This document shows positions 50,488 through 62,285 of a DNA stretch of 64,000 bases, in pieces. Source of the stretch: Agrococcus sediminis (lineage in GTDB: Bacteria; Actinomycetota; Actinomycetes; Actinomycetales; Microbacteriaceae); the NCBI RefSeq assembly GCF_007923295.1, contig NZ_VOIR01000012.1, forward strand, positions 124,001 through 188,000, in the 5' to 3' direction. Within the stretch, counting starts at the first letter, position 1. Every line of letters begins with the position of its first letter. The notes beneath the pieces were generated by a model. It did no database searches and was not told the origin of the DNA. It saw only the letters and a program-made list of their open reading frames with translations. The position numbers were made by a program, and so were the translations under genes.

Positions 50488-50937
50488 TCAGCCCGCGACG
50501 CCGCCGGGCGCGTCCGCGGCCTTGCGAGCCGCCTGCTCCTCGCGCCAGCCCTCCTCCTTCTGCACCCACTCGTTGTCGGCCGGGAAGTCCTCGGGGCCGG
50601 TCACGCGTCGCACCTCGAGCTTGGCGCCGGGGCCGAGCGGGCAGCGGCTCGCCCACTCCGCGGCCTCCTCCTTCGACGACACCTCGAGGATCCAGAAGCC
50701 GTTGAACAGCTCCTTCGTCTCCCCGTACGGGCCGTCGGTGACGAGCGGCGGGTCGGCCGAGAAGTCGACGACGAAGCCCTCCGAGGCATCCGACAGGCCC
50801 TCGCCGGCGATGAGCACGCCCGCCTCCATCATCGACTCGTTGTACTTCCCCATCGCCTCGATGACCTGCTCGAAGGGGATCTCGCGATACGTGGCGACGG
50901 CGTCGTCGTCCGCGCGCATGATGAGCATGTACTGCAT
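50488..50937 (-). CDS. DGPF/YCII-domain protein, second copy
   Basis: 149 aa starting at MQYMLIMRADDDAVA with AGGAGGAACC ahead. VVDFSADPPLVTDGPYGETK and FNGFWILEVSSKEEAAEWA match the downstream paralogue closely. It has an extra ~30-residue C-terminal polar tail (NEWVQKEEGWREEQAARKAA). First gene of the YCII-YCII-sigma operon. Confidence 0.9.
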   Translation of the reverse strand: MQYMLIMRADDDAVATYREIPFEQVIEAMGKYNESMMEAGVLIAGEGLSDASEGFVVDFSADPPLVTDGPYGETKELFNGFWILEVSSKEEAAEWASRCPLGPGAKLEVRRVTGPEDFPADNEWVQKEEGWREEQAARKAADAPGGVAG

Positions 50938-50979
50938 GGTTCCTCCTGTGATCCGGGGGCCGTCGTCCGACCCTCTCAC

Positions 50980-51693
50980 TCACTGCGTCGAACGGGAACG
51001 GCTCGGATCGACATCGGTGGCGGATGCGCTCCGGCGGGCCCGGCGGTCGGGTCCGGTGGCCGCCGCCACGGTCCACCCCGCGGCGATGGCCGACGCCGCG
51101 ACGATGCCCGACGGCAGGGTGCCGAGCGACGACATCGCCGCCGCGCCGAGCAGCAGCAGCATGGCGCCGGCGAGCTCCAGCGTCGCGAGGCGCGGGAACG
51201 CGCCGATCGCCCGCACGCGCAGGCCCACGAACGCGAGCGCGCCCGCGAGGGCGGTGCTGAGGGCGGGGACCATGGCGCGCTCGGCCCACATGGCGACGCG
51301 CGACGCCTCGTAGCTGACGCCGCCCGCGTCGTGCACGAGCGCGTCGACGAGCAGCAGCGCGAAGAGCACGATCGTGGGCGCGACCGCGATGATGCCGATC
51401 GCCGCCAGCTGGCCCGCGCGCTCGCGCGGCGCATCCCAGGTGGCGCGCACGATGAGCGCCGCCCAGCCGAGCGCGAGCGCGCCGAGCGCGACGATCCCGA
51501 TCGCCGGCCACAGGAGCGCCGCCTGGTCGTCGCAGACCCAGTCCTCGCCGACGAACGCGCAGCCGAAGCGCAGTCGCGCCTGCAGGTAGCTGGCCGGCGA
51601 CAGCCCGACGAGCACGCTGGCGACGAAGCCGATCACGAGCGTCCAGAGCGCCGTGGCGCGAGCCGCGCGCGTGCGCGCCGTGTCCCGGGTCAT
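50980..51693 (-). CDS. predicted membrane protein, unknown function
   Basis: 237 aa with about six spans (LWTLVIGFVASVLVGLSP, a WPAIGIVALGALALGWAAL span, IGIIAVAPTIVLFALLL, ALSTALAGALAFVGL, LELAGAMLLLLGAAAMSSL, and a last weaker one). A loop after TM1 has two Cys (FGCAFVGEDWVCDD) outside the membrane that could pair. No family recognised. It precedes the YCII genes by 42 bases on the same strand and could be in their operon. Confidence 0.65.
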   Translation of the reverse strand: MTRDTARTRAARATALWTLVIGFVASVLVGLSPASYLQARLRFGCAFVGEDWVCDDQAALLWPAIGIVALGALALGWAALIVRATWDAPRERAGQLAAIGIIAVAPTIVLFALLLVDALVHDAGGVSYEASRVAMWAERAMVPALSTALAGALAFVGLRVRAIGAFPRLATLELAGAMLLLLGAAAMSSLGTLPSGIVAASAIAAGWTVAAATGPDRRARRSASATDVDPSRSRSTQ

Positions 51694-51717
51694 GCGCCCA
51701 TCATGCTCCTGTCGGCG

Positions 51718-53288
<1,571 letters not shown>

Positions 53289-53289
<1 letters not shown>

Positions 53290-53816
53290 CAGGACTCCCG
53301 GTGGGCGGAGGCGGTGGCGGATGCGCTGTCCCGGGCGGCCCTCTCGGCCTCCAGGCGAGCGACGTCGGCGAGCGCGATGCGGTCCATGCGGCGCTCGACG
53401 AAGAACGAGAGGAACGGCACGACGCCGCCGGCGGCCATCGCGAGCAGGCGCGCGAACGGCCAGCGCAGCAGGCTCCAGAGGCGGAACGACGCGAGCAGGT
53501 AGACGACGTAGATCCAGCCGTGCACGATGAGGATCGCGAGCGAGATGTTGAAGCCGTCGCCGAGCGAGACGATCTCGCAGCCCATGCCGCCGGGCACGAA
53601 CAGCGAGTACCACTGGCACCCGTCGCCGGGCACGACCGGCTGCAGCGACAGCGGGCCGCCGGAGCCGCCCGAGAAGACCTCGACGTGGCTCGGCGCGTAC
53701 TTCAGCACCATCTCGGCCACGAGCAGCAGCAGGAAGACGCCCGTCACCCACGACATCACGCGGTAGAGGGTGACCGCGGAGCGGATCTGCGGGAGCTGGT
53801 CGATGGGGCGCGGCAC
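53289..53816 (-). CDS. DUF3817-domain membrane protein
   Basis: 175 aa starting at GTG. Three spans: [37 protein letters not shown], and [19 protein letters not shown]. The last two with [10 protein letters not shown] are the DUF3817 hallmark. Two Cys in an extracytoplasmic loop (GDGCQW, GGMGCE). Function unknown; consistently near guaA in actinobacteria. Confidence 0.88.
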
Positions 53817-53826
53817 GGTGTCCAGC

Positions 53827-54672
53827 CTATCCGCGCGCGGGTGCGCCGCCGGCGGCGGCGGCGGCTGCCTCCGCGTCCTCGATCGCCTCGACCTCGCGCT
53901 CGAGGGCGTCCTTGACGAGCCGGTACCAGAGGTAGAAGGCGAAGAGCATGAAGGCGATCCACTCGACCGCGTAGAAGATGTTGAGCGCGTTCAGCTGGGT
54001 GTCGACGACGGGCCGCATCGACACGATCGGCTCGCCGCCCGCGTCGAGGGCGCCGGATGCGGCTGCCGACGGCTCGTCGAGGATCGCGTACGTGCCGTAG
54101 ACGCGGCCGTCCCAGCCCTCCCACTCGTTGATGAGCGCCGCGACGCTCATCGCCTCGCGGGTGTCGCCCTGGATGTCGCCCATCGTGGGCGCCTCGGTCG
54201 GCATCAGCCGCCCGACCAGCTCGGCCGGCGCATCCGCCGCTCCCGCCGCGAGCGCGGCGGCGTGCGCCTCGGCCGCCGCCGGCTCGGCGAACCACGCGAC
54301 CGCGACCGGCAGCGAGACGGGCTCCCCCGAGGGCTGCTCGGCGAGCACGCGGCCGATCACCCAGGTGCCCTGCGCGTCGTGCTGCGTGCGCCCGGCGAGG
54401 GTGTCGAAGTCGCCCGGCGCCCACGCGCCCGAGAACGACACCATGCGGCCGCCCGCCTCGGTGGTGAGGGATGCGTTCGGCTCGGCCACGCTCGTGAGCG
54501 GCACCGCGGTCTCGGTGTCGCGCTCGTCGGCCTGGCCCTGCTCGACGGCCCGCTCGATCTGCCACTGGCCGAGCAGCGCGAAGACGGCCGCGACCGCGAG
54601 GCAGCCCAGCAGCGCGGCGATCCAGCGCGGCCGCGCGGCGACCTGCAGGAAGGTGGGGATGGGGGCGCTCAT
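53827..54672 (-). CDS. SURF1-family cytochrome oxidase assembly protein
   Basis: 281 aa. Two spans bracket an extracytoplasmic domain: N-terminal WIAALLGCLAVAAVFALLGQ with WQIERAVEQ (hallmark G-x-W-Q), and C-terminal NIFYAVEWIAFMLFAFYLWY. Assists heme/CuA insertion into aa3-type oxidase. The ATG at 54672 is preferred (GGGGGTG at proper spacing) over one four codons earlier. Confidence 0.9.
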   Translation of the reverse strand: MSAPIPTFLQVAARPRWIAALLGCLAVAAVFALLGQWQIERAVEQGQADERDTETAVPLTSVAEPNASLTTEAGGRMVSFSGAWAPGDFDTLAGRTQHDAQGTWVIGRVLAEQPSGEPVSLPVAVAWFAEPAAAEAHAAALAAGAADAPAELVGRLMPTEAPTMGDIQGDTREAMSVAALINEWEGWDGRVYGTYAILDEPSAAASGALDAGGEPIVSMRPVVDTQLNALNIFYAVEWIAFMLFAFYLWYRLVKDALEREVEAIEDAEAAAAAAGGAPARG

Positions 54673-54696
54673 GGGCACCCCCATCCTACCGGCGGA

Positions 54697-56481
54697 TCAG
54701 GCCGCCGGCTCCTTCCGCGTGCCCACGGTGTCGGCCGTCGGCAGGGCGCTCAGCGGGATGATCTCGGGCGCCTCGGTGCGCGCGCGGTCGGCCGACTCGT
54801 CGTCCGGCAGCTGCTGGCTCGCGAGCTCGGCCGCCACGCGCTTGTTGTAGGTGTTGATCTCCTTCTCGATGCGCGCCTCGTCCCAGCCCAGCACCTCCGC
54901 CATGATGCGCGCGGCGACGGGCGCCGCCGCGACGCCGCGGTCCCACGACTCGATCGAGATGCGGGTGCGGCGGGCGAGCACGTCGTCGAGGTGCAGCGCG
55001 CCCTCGTGGGTGCAGGCGTAGCGCACCTCGGCGCCGATGTAGTCGTCGGCCCCCGGCAGCGGCTCGGCGAGCTGCGGCTCCTGCTTGATCATGTCGAGCA
55101 GCTCGTCGGTGAGCACGCCGTAGCGGTTGAGCAGGTGCTCGACGCGCGCCTTGTGCAGGCCGAACGCGCGCGCGATCTTCGCGCGCTTGTTCCAGGCGGC
55201 GCGGTAGCCGGTCGCGCCGAGCAGCGGGATCTGCTCGGTGCACGACTCGGGCACCTTGCCGTCGATGGCGCTCACGGCCTCGTCGATCGCATCCTTCGCC
55301 ATCACGCGGTAGGTGGTCCACTTGCCGCCGGCGACGAGCACGAGGCCCGGCACCGTGTGCGAGACGTGGTGCTCGCGCGACAGGTTGGCGGTCGACGAGC
55401 CGTCGCCCGCCGCGAGCAGCGGCCGCAGCCCCGCGTAGACGCCCTCGACGTCGGCGCGGGTGAGCTTCGTCGCCAGCACCGTGTTGACGTTGTCGAGGAT
55501 GTAGTCGATGTCGGCCGCGGCCGCCGCCGGGTGCGCCTTGTCGAGGTTCCAGTCGGTGTCGGTCGTGCCGAGGATCCAGTGGCGGCCCCACGGGATGACG
55601 AAGAGCACGCTCTTCTCGGTGCGCAGCAGCAGCCCCATCTCGGAGTGGAAGCGGTCGCGCGGCACCACGAGGTGCACGCCCTTCGAGGCGCGCACCTTGA
55701 ACTCGCCGCGCTCGCCGACCATCGCCTGCGTCTCGCCCGTCCAGACGCCGGTCGCGTTCACGACCTGCTTCGCGCGGATCTCGAACTGCTCGCCGGTCTC
55801 GTAGTCGTGCGCCTGCACGCCGACGACCCGCTCGCCGACCTTCAGGAACCCCTCCGCCCGCACGCGGCTCGCGACGTGGGCGCCGTAGAAGGATGCGGTG
55901 CGCGCGAGCTCGGCGACGTAGCGGGCGTCGTCGACCTGGGCGTCGTAGTACGTGAGCCCGCCGACGAAGGCGTCGGGGTCGAGCGACGGGATCTGCTTGA
56001 GCACCTGCTTCTTCGTGAGGTGCCGGTGGATGGGCACGCCCGGCTTCATGAAGCCCGTGTAGCTGAAGATGTCGTACAGCGCCATGCCGGCGCCGATGTA
56101 GGCGCGCTCGATGAGCGGCTTCTCGAGCGGGTACAGGAACCGCACCGGCTTCGCGAGGTGCGGCGCGATGCGCTGCAGCAGCAGGCCCCGCTCGATGAGC
56201 GCCTCGCGCACGAGGCCGAAGTTCAGCTGCTCGAGGTAGCGGATGCCGCCGTGGATGAGCTTCGACGAGCGGCTCGACGTGCCCGACGCGAAGTCGCGCG
56301 CCTCGATCAGGCCCACGCGCAGGCCGCGGGTGACCGCGTCGAGCGCGGCGCCCGTGCCGACGATGCCGCCGCCGATCACGAGCACGTCGACCTCGCGGTC
56401 GCGCATGGTGGCGATCGCGGCGGCGCGCTCCTCCGGGCCGAGCTTCCTCGACCGGCTCACGCTGTTGGTGGTCTCCGACAT
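54697..56481 (-). CDS. glpD: glycerol-3-phosphate dehydrogenase/oxidase
   Basis: 594 aa FAD enzyme that oxidises glycerol 3-phosphate to DHAP at the membrane. FAD-binding LVIGGGIVGTGAALDAVTRG, FASGTSSRSSKLIHGGIRYL, active-site region VNATGVWTGETQAMVG, LVAGGKWTTYRVMAKDAID, and C-terminal DAO_C helical domain. AAGGAGGAGCC precedes the ATG. Upstream of SURF1 on the same strand, 24 bases apart. Confidence 0.96.
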   Translation of the reverse strand: MSETTNSVSRSRKLGPEERAAAIATMRDREVDVLVIGGGIVGTGAALDAVTRGLRVGLIEARDFASGTSSRSSKLIHGGIRYLEQLNFGLVREALIERGLLLQRIAPHLAKPVRFLYPLEKPLIERAYIGAGMALYDIFSYTGFMKPGVPIHRHLTKKQVLKQIPSLDPDAFVGGLTYYDAQVDDARYVAELARTASFYGAHVASRVRAEGFLKVGERVVGVQAHDYETGEQFEIRAKQVVNATGVWTGETQAMVGERGEFKVRASKGVHLVVPRDRFHSEMGLLLRTEKSVLFVIPWGRHWILGTTDTDWNLDKAHPAAAAADIDYILDNVNTVLATKLTRADVEGVYAGLRPLLAAGDGSSTANLSREHHVSHTVPGLVLVAGGKWTTYRVMAKDAIDEAVSAIDGKVPESCTEQIPLLGATGYRAAWNKRAKIARAFGLHKARVEHLLNRYGVLTDELLDMIKQEPQLAEPLPGADDYIGAEVRYACTHEGALHLDDVLARRTRISIESWDRGVAAAPVAARIMAEVLGWDEARIEKEINTYNKRVAAELASQQLPDDESADRARTEAPEIIPLSALPTADTVGTRKEPAA

Positions 56482-56519
56482 GGCTCCTCCTTGGTTGCTC
56501 GCCCGAGTGCCGGGCGGAT

Positions 56520-57644
56520 CTAGCGTGGCGGGTTGGCCTCCACGACCACGTCGATCCGCTGGAACTCCTTGAGGTCCTTGTAGCCGGTCGTCGACATGGC
56601 CTTGCGCAGGGCGCCCATGATGTTGGCGGTGCCGTCGGCCGACGGCGACGGGCCGTTCAGCACGACGTCGAGCTGGCCGACCTGGTCGACCTGCACGCGG
56701 TTGCCGCGAGGCAGCTTCTGGTTGTGCGCCTCAGGGCCCCAGTGCCAGCCCCGGCCCGGCGCATCCGTCGCCCGCGCGAGCGCGGTGCCGAGCATGACGG
56801 CGTCGGCGCCGCACGCGAGCGACTTCACGATCTGGCCCGACGTGCCGAGCGAGCCGTCGGCGATGACGTGCACGTAGCGGCCGCCCGACTCGTCGAGGTA
56901 GTCGCGGCGCGCGGCGGCGACGTCGCTCACCGCGGTCGCCATGGGCGCGGCGACGCCGAGCACCTTCTCGCTCGTCGACGCGGCGCCGCCGCCGAAGCCG
57001 ACGAGCACGCCCGCGGCGCCGGTGCGCATGAGGTGCAGCGCCGCCGTGTAGGTCACGACGCCGCCGACCACGACCGGCACGTCGAGCTCGTAGATGAAGC
57101 GCTTGAGGTTGAGGGGCGCACCCGACTCGGCCGAGACGTGCTCGGCGCTCACCGTCGCGCCTCGGATCACCATGAGCTCGACGCCCGCGGCGAGCACGGT
57201 CTCGTAGTGCTCCTGCACCGCCTGCGGGCTCAGGCTGCCGGAGACGACCACGCCGGCGTCGCGGATCTGCGCGAGGCGGTCGCGGATGAGCTCGGGCTTG
57301 ATCGGCTCGGCGTAGATCTCGCGCATGCGGTTCGTCGCGAGGTCGGCGGGGAGCCCGGCGATCTCGGCGAGCAGCGGCTCGGGGTCGTCGTAGCGGGTCC
57401 AGACGCCCTCGAGGTTGAGCACGCCGAGCCCGCCGGCCCTGCCGAGCGCGATCGCGGTGGCCGGGCTCATCACCGAGTCGGTGGGGGCGCCGAGCACCGG
57501 GATGTCGAACTTGAAGGCGTCGATCTGCCACTGCAGCGACACGAGGTCGCTGTCGCGCGTGCGCCGCGACGGCACGATGCTGATGTCGTCGAAGCCGTAG
57601 CCCATCCGGGCGCGCTTGCTGCGGCCGATCTCGATCTCCGTCAC
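56520..57644 (-). CDS. guaB3: GuaB3-family IMP dehydrogenase-related protein
   Basis: 374 aa, starting at GTG. TIM-barrel IMPDH relative without CBS domains: YGFDDISIVPSRRTRDSDLV, LGAPTDSVMSPATAIALGRA, FGGGAASTSEKVLGVAAPM (counterpart of the IMPDH catalytic loop) and HVIADGSLGTSGQIVKSLAC. Where GuaB has Cys in SICTTR, this loop shows Ser (AASTSE). GuaB3 activity is not settled across the family. 38 bases upstream of glpD. Confidence 0.88.
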   Translation of the reverse strand: MTEIEIGRSKRARMGYGFDDISIVPSRRTRDSDLVSLQWQIDAFKFDIPVLGAPTDSVMSPATAIALGRAGGLGVLNLEGVWTRYDDPEPLLAEIAGLPADLATNRMREIYAEPIKPELIRDRLAQIRDAGVVVSGSLSPQAVQEHYETVLAAGVELMVIRGATVSAEHVSAESGAPLNLKRFIYELDVPVVVGGVVTYTAALHLMRTGAAGVLVGFGGGAASTSEKVLGVAAPMATAVSDVAAARRDYLDESGGRYVHVIADGSLGTSGQIVKSLACGADAVMLGTALARATDAPGRGWHWGPEAHNQKLPRGNRVQVDQVGQLDVVLNGPSPSADGTANIMGALRKAMSTTGYKDLKEFQRIDVVVEANPPR

Positions 57645-57719
57645 GCTCCCCAGCCTATCCCGGGCCGCCCCGGAGCCGACCCAGAGCCGCCCGGGAGCGC
57701 CCCCAGCGCCGCCCGATGG

Positions 57720-58436
57720 TCAGAGCACGCTCTTGATGCGCAGCAGCGCCGCCTCCAGCTCGTCGCGCACCCGGGTCGCGGCCGCGGCCGACATGCGCTC
57801 GCCGCGGTCGGCGCGCACCGCGTCGCGCACCTGCTGCCGGAAGTCGTTGAGCGCGAGGTCGACGTCGTGGATCGCGATGCGCGCGGCCGCCCGCCCGGGC
57901 GCCGACGGCGCATCCGCCCGCTCCTCCGGCTCCGGCCGCGGTGCGCTCCACGGGTTCTGCACCGGCCGCTCGGGGGGCGCGGATGCGTCGGGCCGGGCGG
58001 GCTCGGGAGGCCGCGGCGCGCTCGACCACGAGGGCGCGCTCGGCGCGCTGCGCGCATCGCGCTCGGCCGCGGCGAGGTCGGCCCGCAGCGCCTGCATGGC
58101 GCTCTTGACGCCCGCCCGCACGTCGGAGGCCATCCGCCGCACCGAGTCGGTGATCTCGCCCTCGAGGTCGCGCAGCTCGCCCTGCCGGGCGGCGAGCTCG
58201 GCGCGGCCCGCGTCGGTGATCTCGTAGGTGGTCTTGCGGCCGTCGGCGGTCTTCGTCAGCAGCCCCTCCTCCTCGAGCTTCGCGAGCCGCGGGTAGATGG
58301 TGCCCGCGCTCGGCGAGTACGTGCCGCCGAAGCGCTGCTCGAGCGCCTGCATGAGCTCGTAGCCGTGGCGCGGCGCCTCGGCGAGCAGGCTCAGCAGGTA
58401 GAGGCGGAGCGCCCCGTGGCCGAAGACGGGCGTCAT
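57720..58436 (-). CDS. PadR-family transcriptional regulator
   Basis: 238 aa. PadR winged helix at the N-terminus: LYLLSLLAEAPRHGYELMQA, FGGTYSPSAGTIYPRLAKLE, TYEITDAGRAELAARQ. A long helical and Pro/Ser-rich C-terminal extension follows, longer than typical PadR. ATG overlaps the DUF4097 stop (ATGA), so both are co-expressed. Likely autorepressor acting at the two palindromes at 59321-59360. Confidence 0.92.
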   Translation of the reverse strand: MTPVFGHGALRLYLLSLLAEAPRHGYELMQALEQRFGGTYSPSAGTIYPRLAKLEEEGLLTKTADGRKTTYEITDAGRAELAARQGELRDLEGEITDSVRRMASDVRAGVKSAMQALRADLAAAERDARSAPSAPSWSSAPRPPEPARPDASAPPERPVQNPWSAPRPEPEERADAPSAPGRAAARIAIHDVDLALNDFRQQVRDAVRADRGERMSAAAATRVRDELEAALLRIKSVL

Positions 58437-59299
58437 GCGTCCCTCCGAACGACCGTGATGTCGCCCGAGACGGTGTTGGCCGAGAAGCCGAAGGCGCTCG
58501 CGCCATCGATCGTCTCGCTGCCGCCGCGCTTCGGCAGCGAGCGGCCGACGACGGTGCCGCGGCCCGAGACGGTGCGCGTGGTGGCGCGCACGCCCTGGCC
58601 GGCGTCGAGCCGCAGCGTCACGTCGGCCGAGACGGTGTTGGCCGAGATGCTGCGGGGCGAGCCGTGCACGTCGAGCAGCACCTCGCCGCTGACGGTGTCG
58701 ACGCCGATGTCGGTGAGGGCGCCGCTCGCGGTGACGTCGGCTGAGACCGCGTGCACCGAGAGGGAGCCCGCGCCGCCCGAGACCTCGACGTCGCCGGAGA
58801 CGGTGTTGAGGTCGAGGTCGCCGCGGTGCGACTCGACCTGCAGCGGGCCCGACACGGTGCTGAGGGTCGCCTGGCCGCTGAGGCCCGAGACGAGGGCGGA
58901 TGCGCTCACCTGGCCGAGCGACAGCGCCACCTGCCGGGGCACGAGGATGCTCAGCTCGACCCGGGCGCGCACGCCCACGAGGGCCTTGACCGACTCCCAC
59001 ACGTCGTCCCAGCTCACGCGCGGGTGCGCGATCGAGAGCCGCCCCTGCTCGAGCGTGACGGTGAGGTCGCGCCCCTCGACCTTGTGCACCTCGACGCGCG
59101 CGGTCGGCTCGTCGTGCCCGACGATGTCGACGCTGCCGCCGACCACGCCGACGCGCAGCGACTGCACCGCGTCGAGGTCGATCACGCGGCTCTGTCCCTC
59201 GGCGATCGTCCACCGCTCGGTGATCGCATCGGCGCCCGAGGCGCCCGCGCCCGATGCGCTGCGCGGCCTCGTGTCGCCGCTCTCCCACTGCTGCTCCAT
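58433..59299 (-). CDS. DUF4097 (LiaG-like) beta-repeat protein
   Basis: 288 aa starting at MEQQWESGD with GGAGGAG ahead. No signal peptide. A parallel-beta-helix-like series of repeats with core LSTVSGPLQVE, LNTVSGDVEVSGG, VHAVSADVTASG, VDTVSGEVLLD, ANTVSADVTLRL and ANTVSGDITVVR. DUF4097 proteins are often encoded with PadR regulators in envelope-stress loci. Function unknown. Confidence 0.9.
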   Translation of the reverse strand: MEQQWESGDTRPRSASGAGASGADAITERWTIAEGQSRVIDLDAVQSLRVGVVGGSVDIVGHDEPTARVEVHKVEGRDLTVTLEQGRLSIAHPRVSWDDVWESVKALVGVRARVELSILVPRQVALSLGQVSASALVSGLSGQATLSTVSGPLQVESHRGDLDLNTVSGDVEVSGGAGSLSVHAVSADVTASGALTDIGVDTVSGEVLLDVHGSPRSISANTVSADVTLRLDAGQGVRATTRTVSGRGTVVGRSLPKRGGSETIDGASAFGFSANTVSGDITVVRRDA

Positions 59300-59320
59300 G
59301 CTGAGCTCCTCCCGCTCACT

Positions 59321-59360
59321 CGCGATATATCGCGTCTGCTGCGACACACGATATATCGCG
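59321..59360 (-). promoter_or_regulatory. two palindromic operators upstream of DUF4097-PadR
   Basis: CGCGATATATCGCG (59321-59334) is a perfect 14-base palindrome; CACGATATATCGCG (59347-59360) repeats it with one arm changed. Their centres are 26 bases apart, between an A-rich stretch and the DUF4097 ribosome site on the minus strand. They are the likely binding sites of the co-transcribed PadR regulator and probably cover the promoter. Confidence 0.8.
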
Positions 59361-59444
59361 TTTTCGCGCCGCACAACCCCCTCCTGCCCGACGCAGCCGC
59401 GCTCATCCGCGCCCCTCACGCTCCTCGCCGCACCGGTGCATCAG

Positions 59445-59467
59445 CGACTGGGGCAGCCACCCCACTC
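59445..59467. repeat. family B repeat remnant
   Basis: GACTGGGGCAGCCACCCCACT matches the two ends of the family-B element joined without its centre. The rest of 59361-59581 shows no gene. Confidence 0.35.
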
Positions 59468-59581
59468 GGCGAGCGCGGCGAGCTCGCGGGCAGCGACGGT
59501 CGCCGCGGGCCGCGACAGCGGTTGTGCACAGCGCGGCGCTCAGCCGGCGACGCGCGCGGACGGATGCGGCACGGTGCGCGC

Positions 59582-60481
59582 ATGGACCTCGACATCCTCG
59601 CCGCCGACGCCGGGGAGCCGATGCGCCTCCGGCGCGCTCCCGACCTGCGGCGCATCCGGCGCGGCGCCTACGTCGACCGGGCGGCGTACGCGGCGCTCCC
59701 CGAGCACGGCCGGCACGCGGTCGCGGTGCGCGCCGTCGCCCTCACGCGTCCCGGCGCGGTCTTCGCCCGCGAGTCGGCGCTCGCCCTCGCCGGGCTGCCG
59801 CACGGGCGGCCGCGCGAGGTGTTCACGATCGGCGACCCCAGTGCCTCGGGTCGCCGCCACGGCGTGGTCAGCGCACGCGTCGCCATCGCCGACGACGACG
59901 TCATCGTCGAGGACGGCATCGCGCGCTGCACCACCGCATACGCGCTCGCGCACCTCGCGCGGGTCGGACGCCAGGTGGACGCGGTGAGCGCGCTCGACGA
60001 GGCGCTCCGGCTCGAGGCGGTCACGAAGGACGAGGTGACGGATGCGCTCGGCCGCCAGGGCGCGCGGGGCCGGCGACGCGCGTCCTGGGTGGTCGCGTTC
60101 GCCGACCCGCGCTCGCAGTCGGTGGGTGAGTCCTGGAGCCGCGTGGCGATCCACCGCATCGGCGCGCCGGCACCGCAGCTGCAGGTCGAGGTCGCGACGC
60201 GGCTCGGCGCCCGCTACCCCGACTTCCTCTGGGAGCGGCCCGGGATGCGGCCGCTGGGCGGCGAGTTCGACGGCGCGTGGAAGTACGGCGTGATCGCGGA
60301 GGCGGACGGCGTGCAGCCGGTCGACGCGGTGATCGCCGAGAAGCGCCGCGACGACGCGCTGCGCGAGCACATCGACACGCTCCACTGGATGTGGGACGCG
60401 GCGCAGCGCCCGGAGCTGCTGCGCGCGATGCTCGCGCAGGCGCACCTGCCCGTGCGCAGCGCCCTGCTGCCCGGCTGGTGA
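59582..60481 (+). CDS. AbiEi-like N-terminal domain with C-terminal nuclease-like fold, hypothetical
   Basis: 299 aa. The N-terminal ~90 residues (LRRAPDLRRIRRGAYV...FARESALALAGLP) resemble the winged-helix segment of AbiEi-type antitoxins and of a large actinobacterial hypothetical family. The C-terminal part has GGEFDGAWKYG and VIAEKRRDDALRE, a pattern like the E-x-K core of DUF559/Vsr-type nucleases. No toxin gene is adjacent, so it is an orphan. CACGGT lies 6 bases before the ATG and no ribosome site is visible. Function unknown. Confidence 0.65.
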   Translation: MDLDILAADAGEPMRLRRAPDLRRIRRGAYVDRAAYAALPEHGRHAVAVRAVALTRPGAVFARESALALAGLPHGRPREVFTIGDPSASGRRHGVVSARVAIADDDVIVEDGIARCTTAYALAHLARVGRQVDAVSALDEALRLEAVTKDEVTDALGRQGARGRRRASWVVAFADPRSQSVGESWSRVAIHRIGAPAPQLQVEVATRLGARYPDFLWERPGMRPLGGEFDGAWKYGVIAEADGVQPVDAVIAEKRRDDALREHIDTLHWMWDAAQRPELLRAMLAQAHLPVRSALLPGW

Positions 60482-60506
60482 GCCCCCGCGCCGCGCCGGC
60501 GCCGCC

Positions 60507-60573
60507 GACTGGGGCGGCTGCGCGCCGCTGGGGCGGGCGCGCCGGCCCCGCTCGGGCGCGAGCGCCCCACTCG
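60507..60573. repeat. intergenic inverted repeat, family B (second copy)
   Basis: GACTGGGGCGGCTGCGCGCC ... GGGCGCGAGCGCCCCACTC, sharing the GGCGCGCCGGCCCC centre with the copy at 28959-29027. Confidence 0.65.
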
Positions 60574-60599
60574 CCGAGGCGGCAGCGCGACGCGCGCGG

Positions 60600-62204
<1,605 letters not shown>

Positions 62205-62285
62205 CTACTGTGTCACCACCGATGTAACGGGCATCCTGCGAACCGCATTCCTGCGGCCCCGCCCGCCCCACAGCATGGAGGACAT

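Noticed and set aside
59582-60481. Type IV toxin-antitoxin (AbiE) module
   Set aside because: No AbiEii-like nucleotidyltransferase toxin is adjacent; flanking genes are a DUF4097-PadR pair and guaB.
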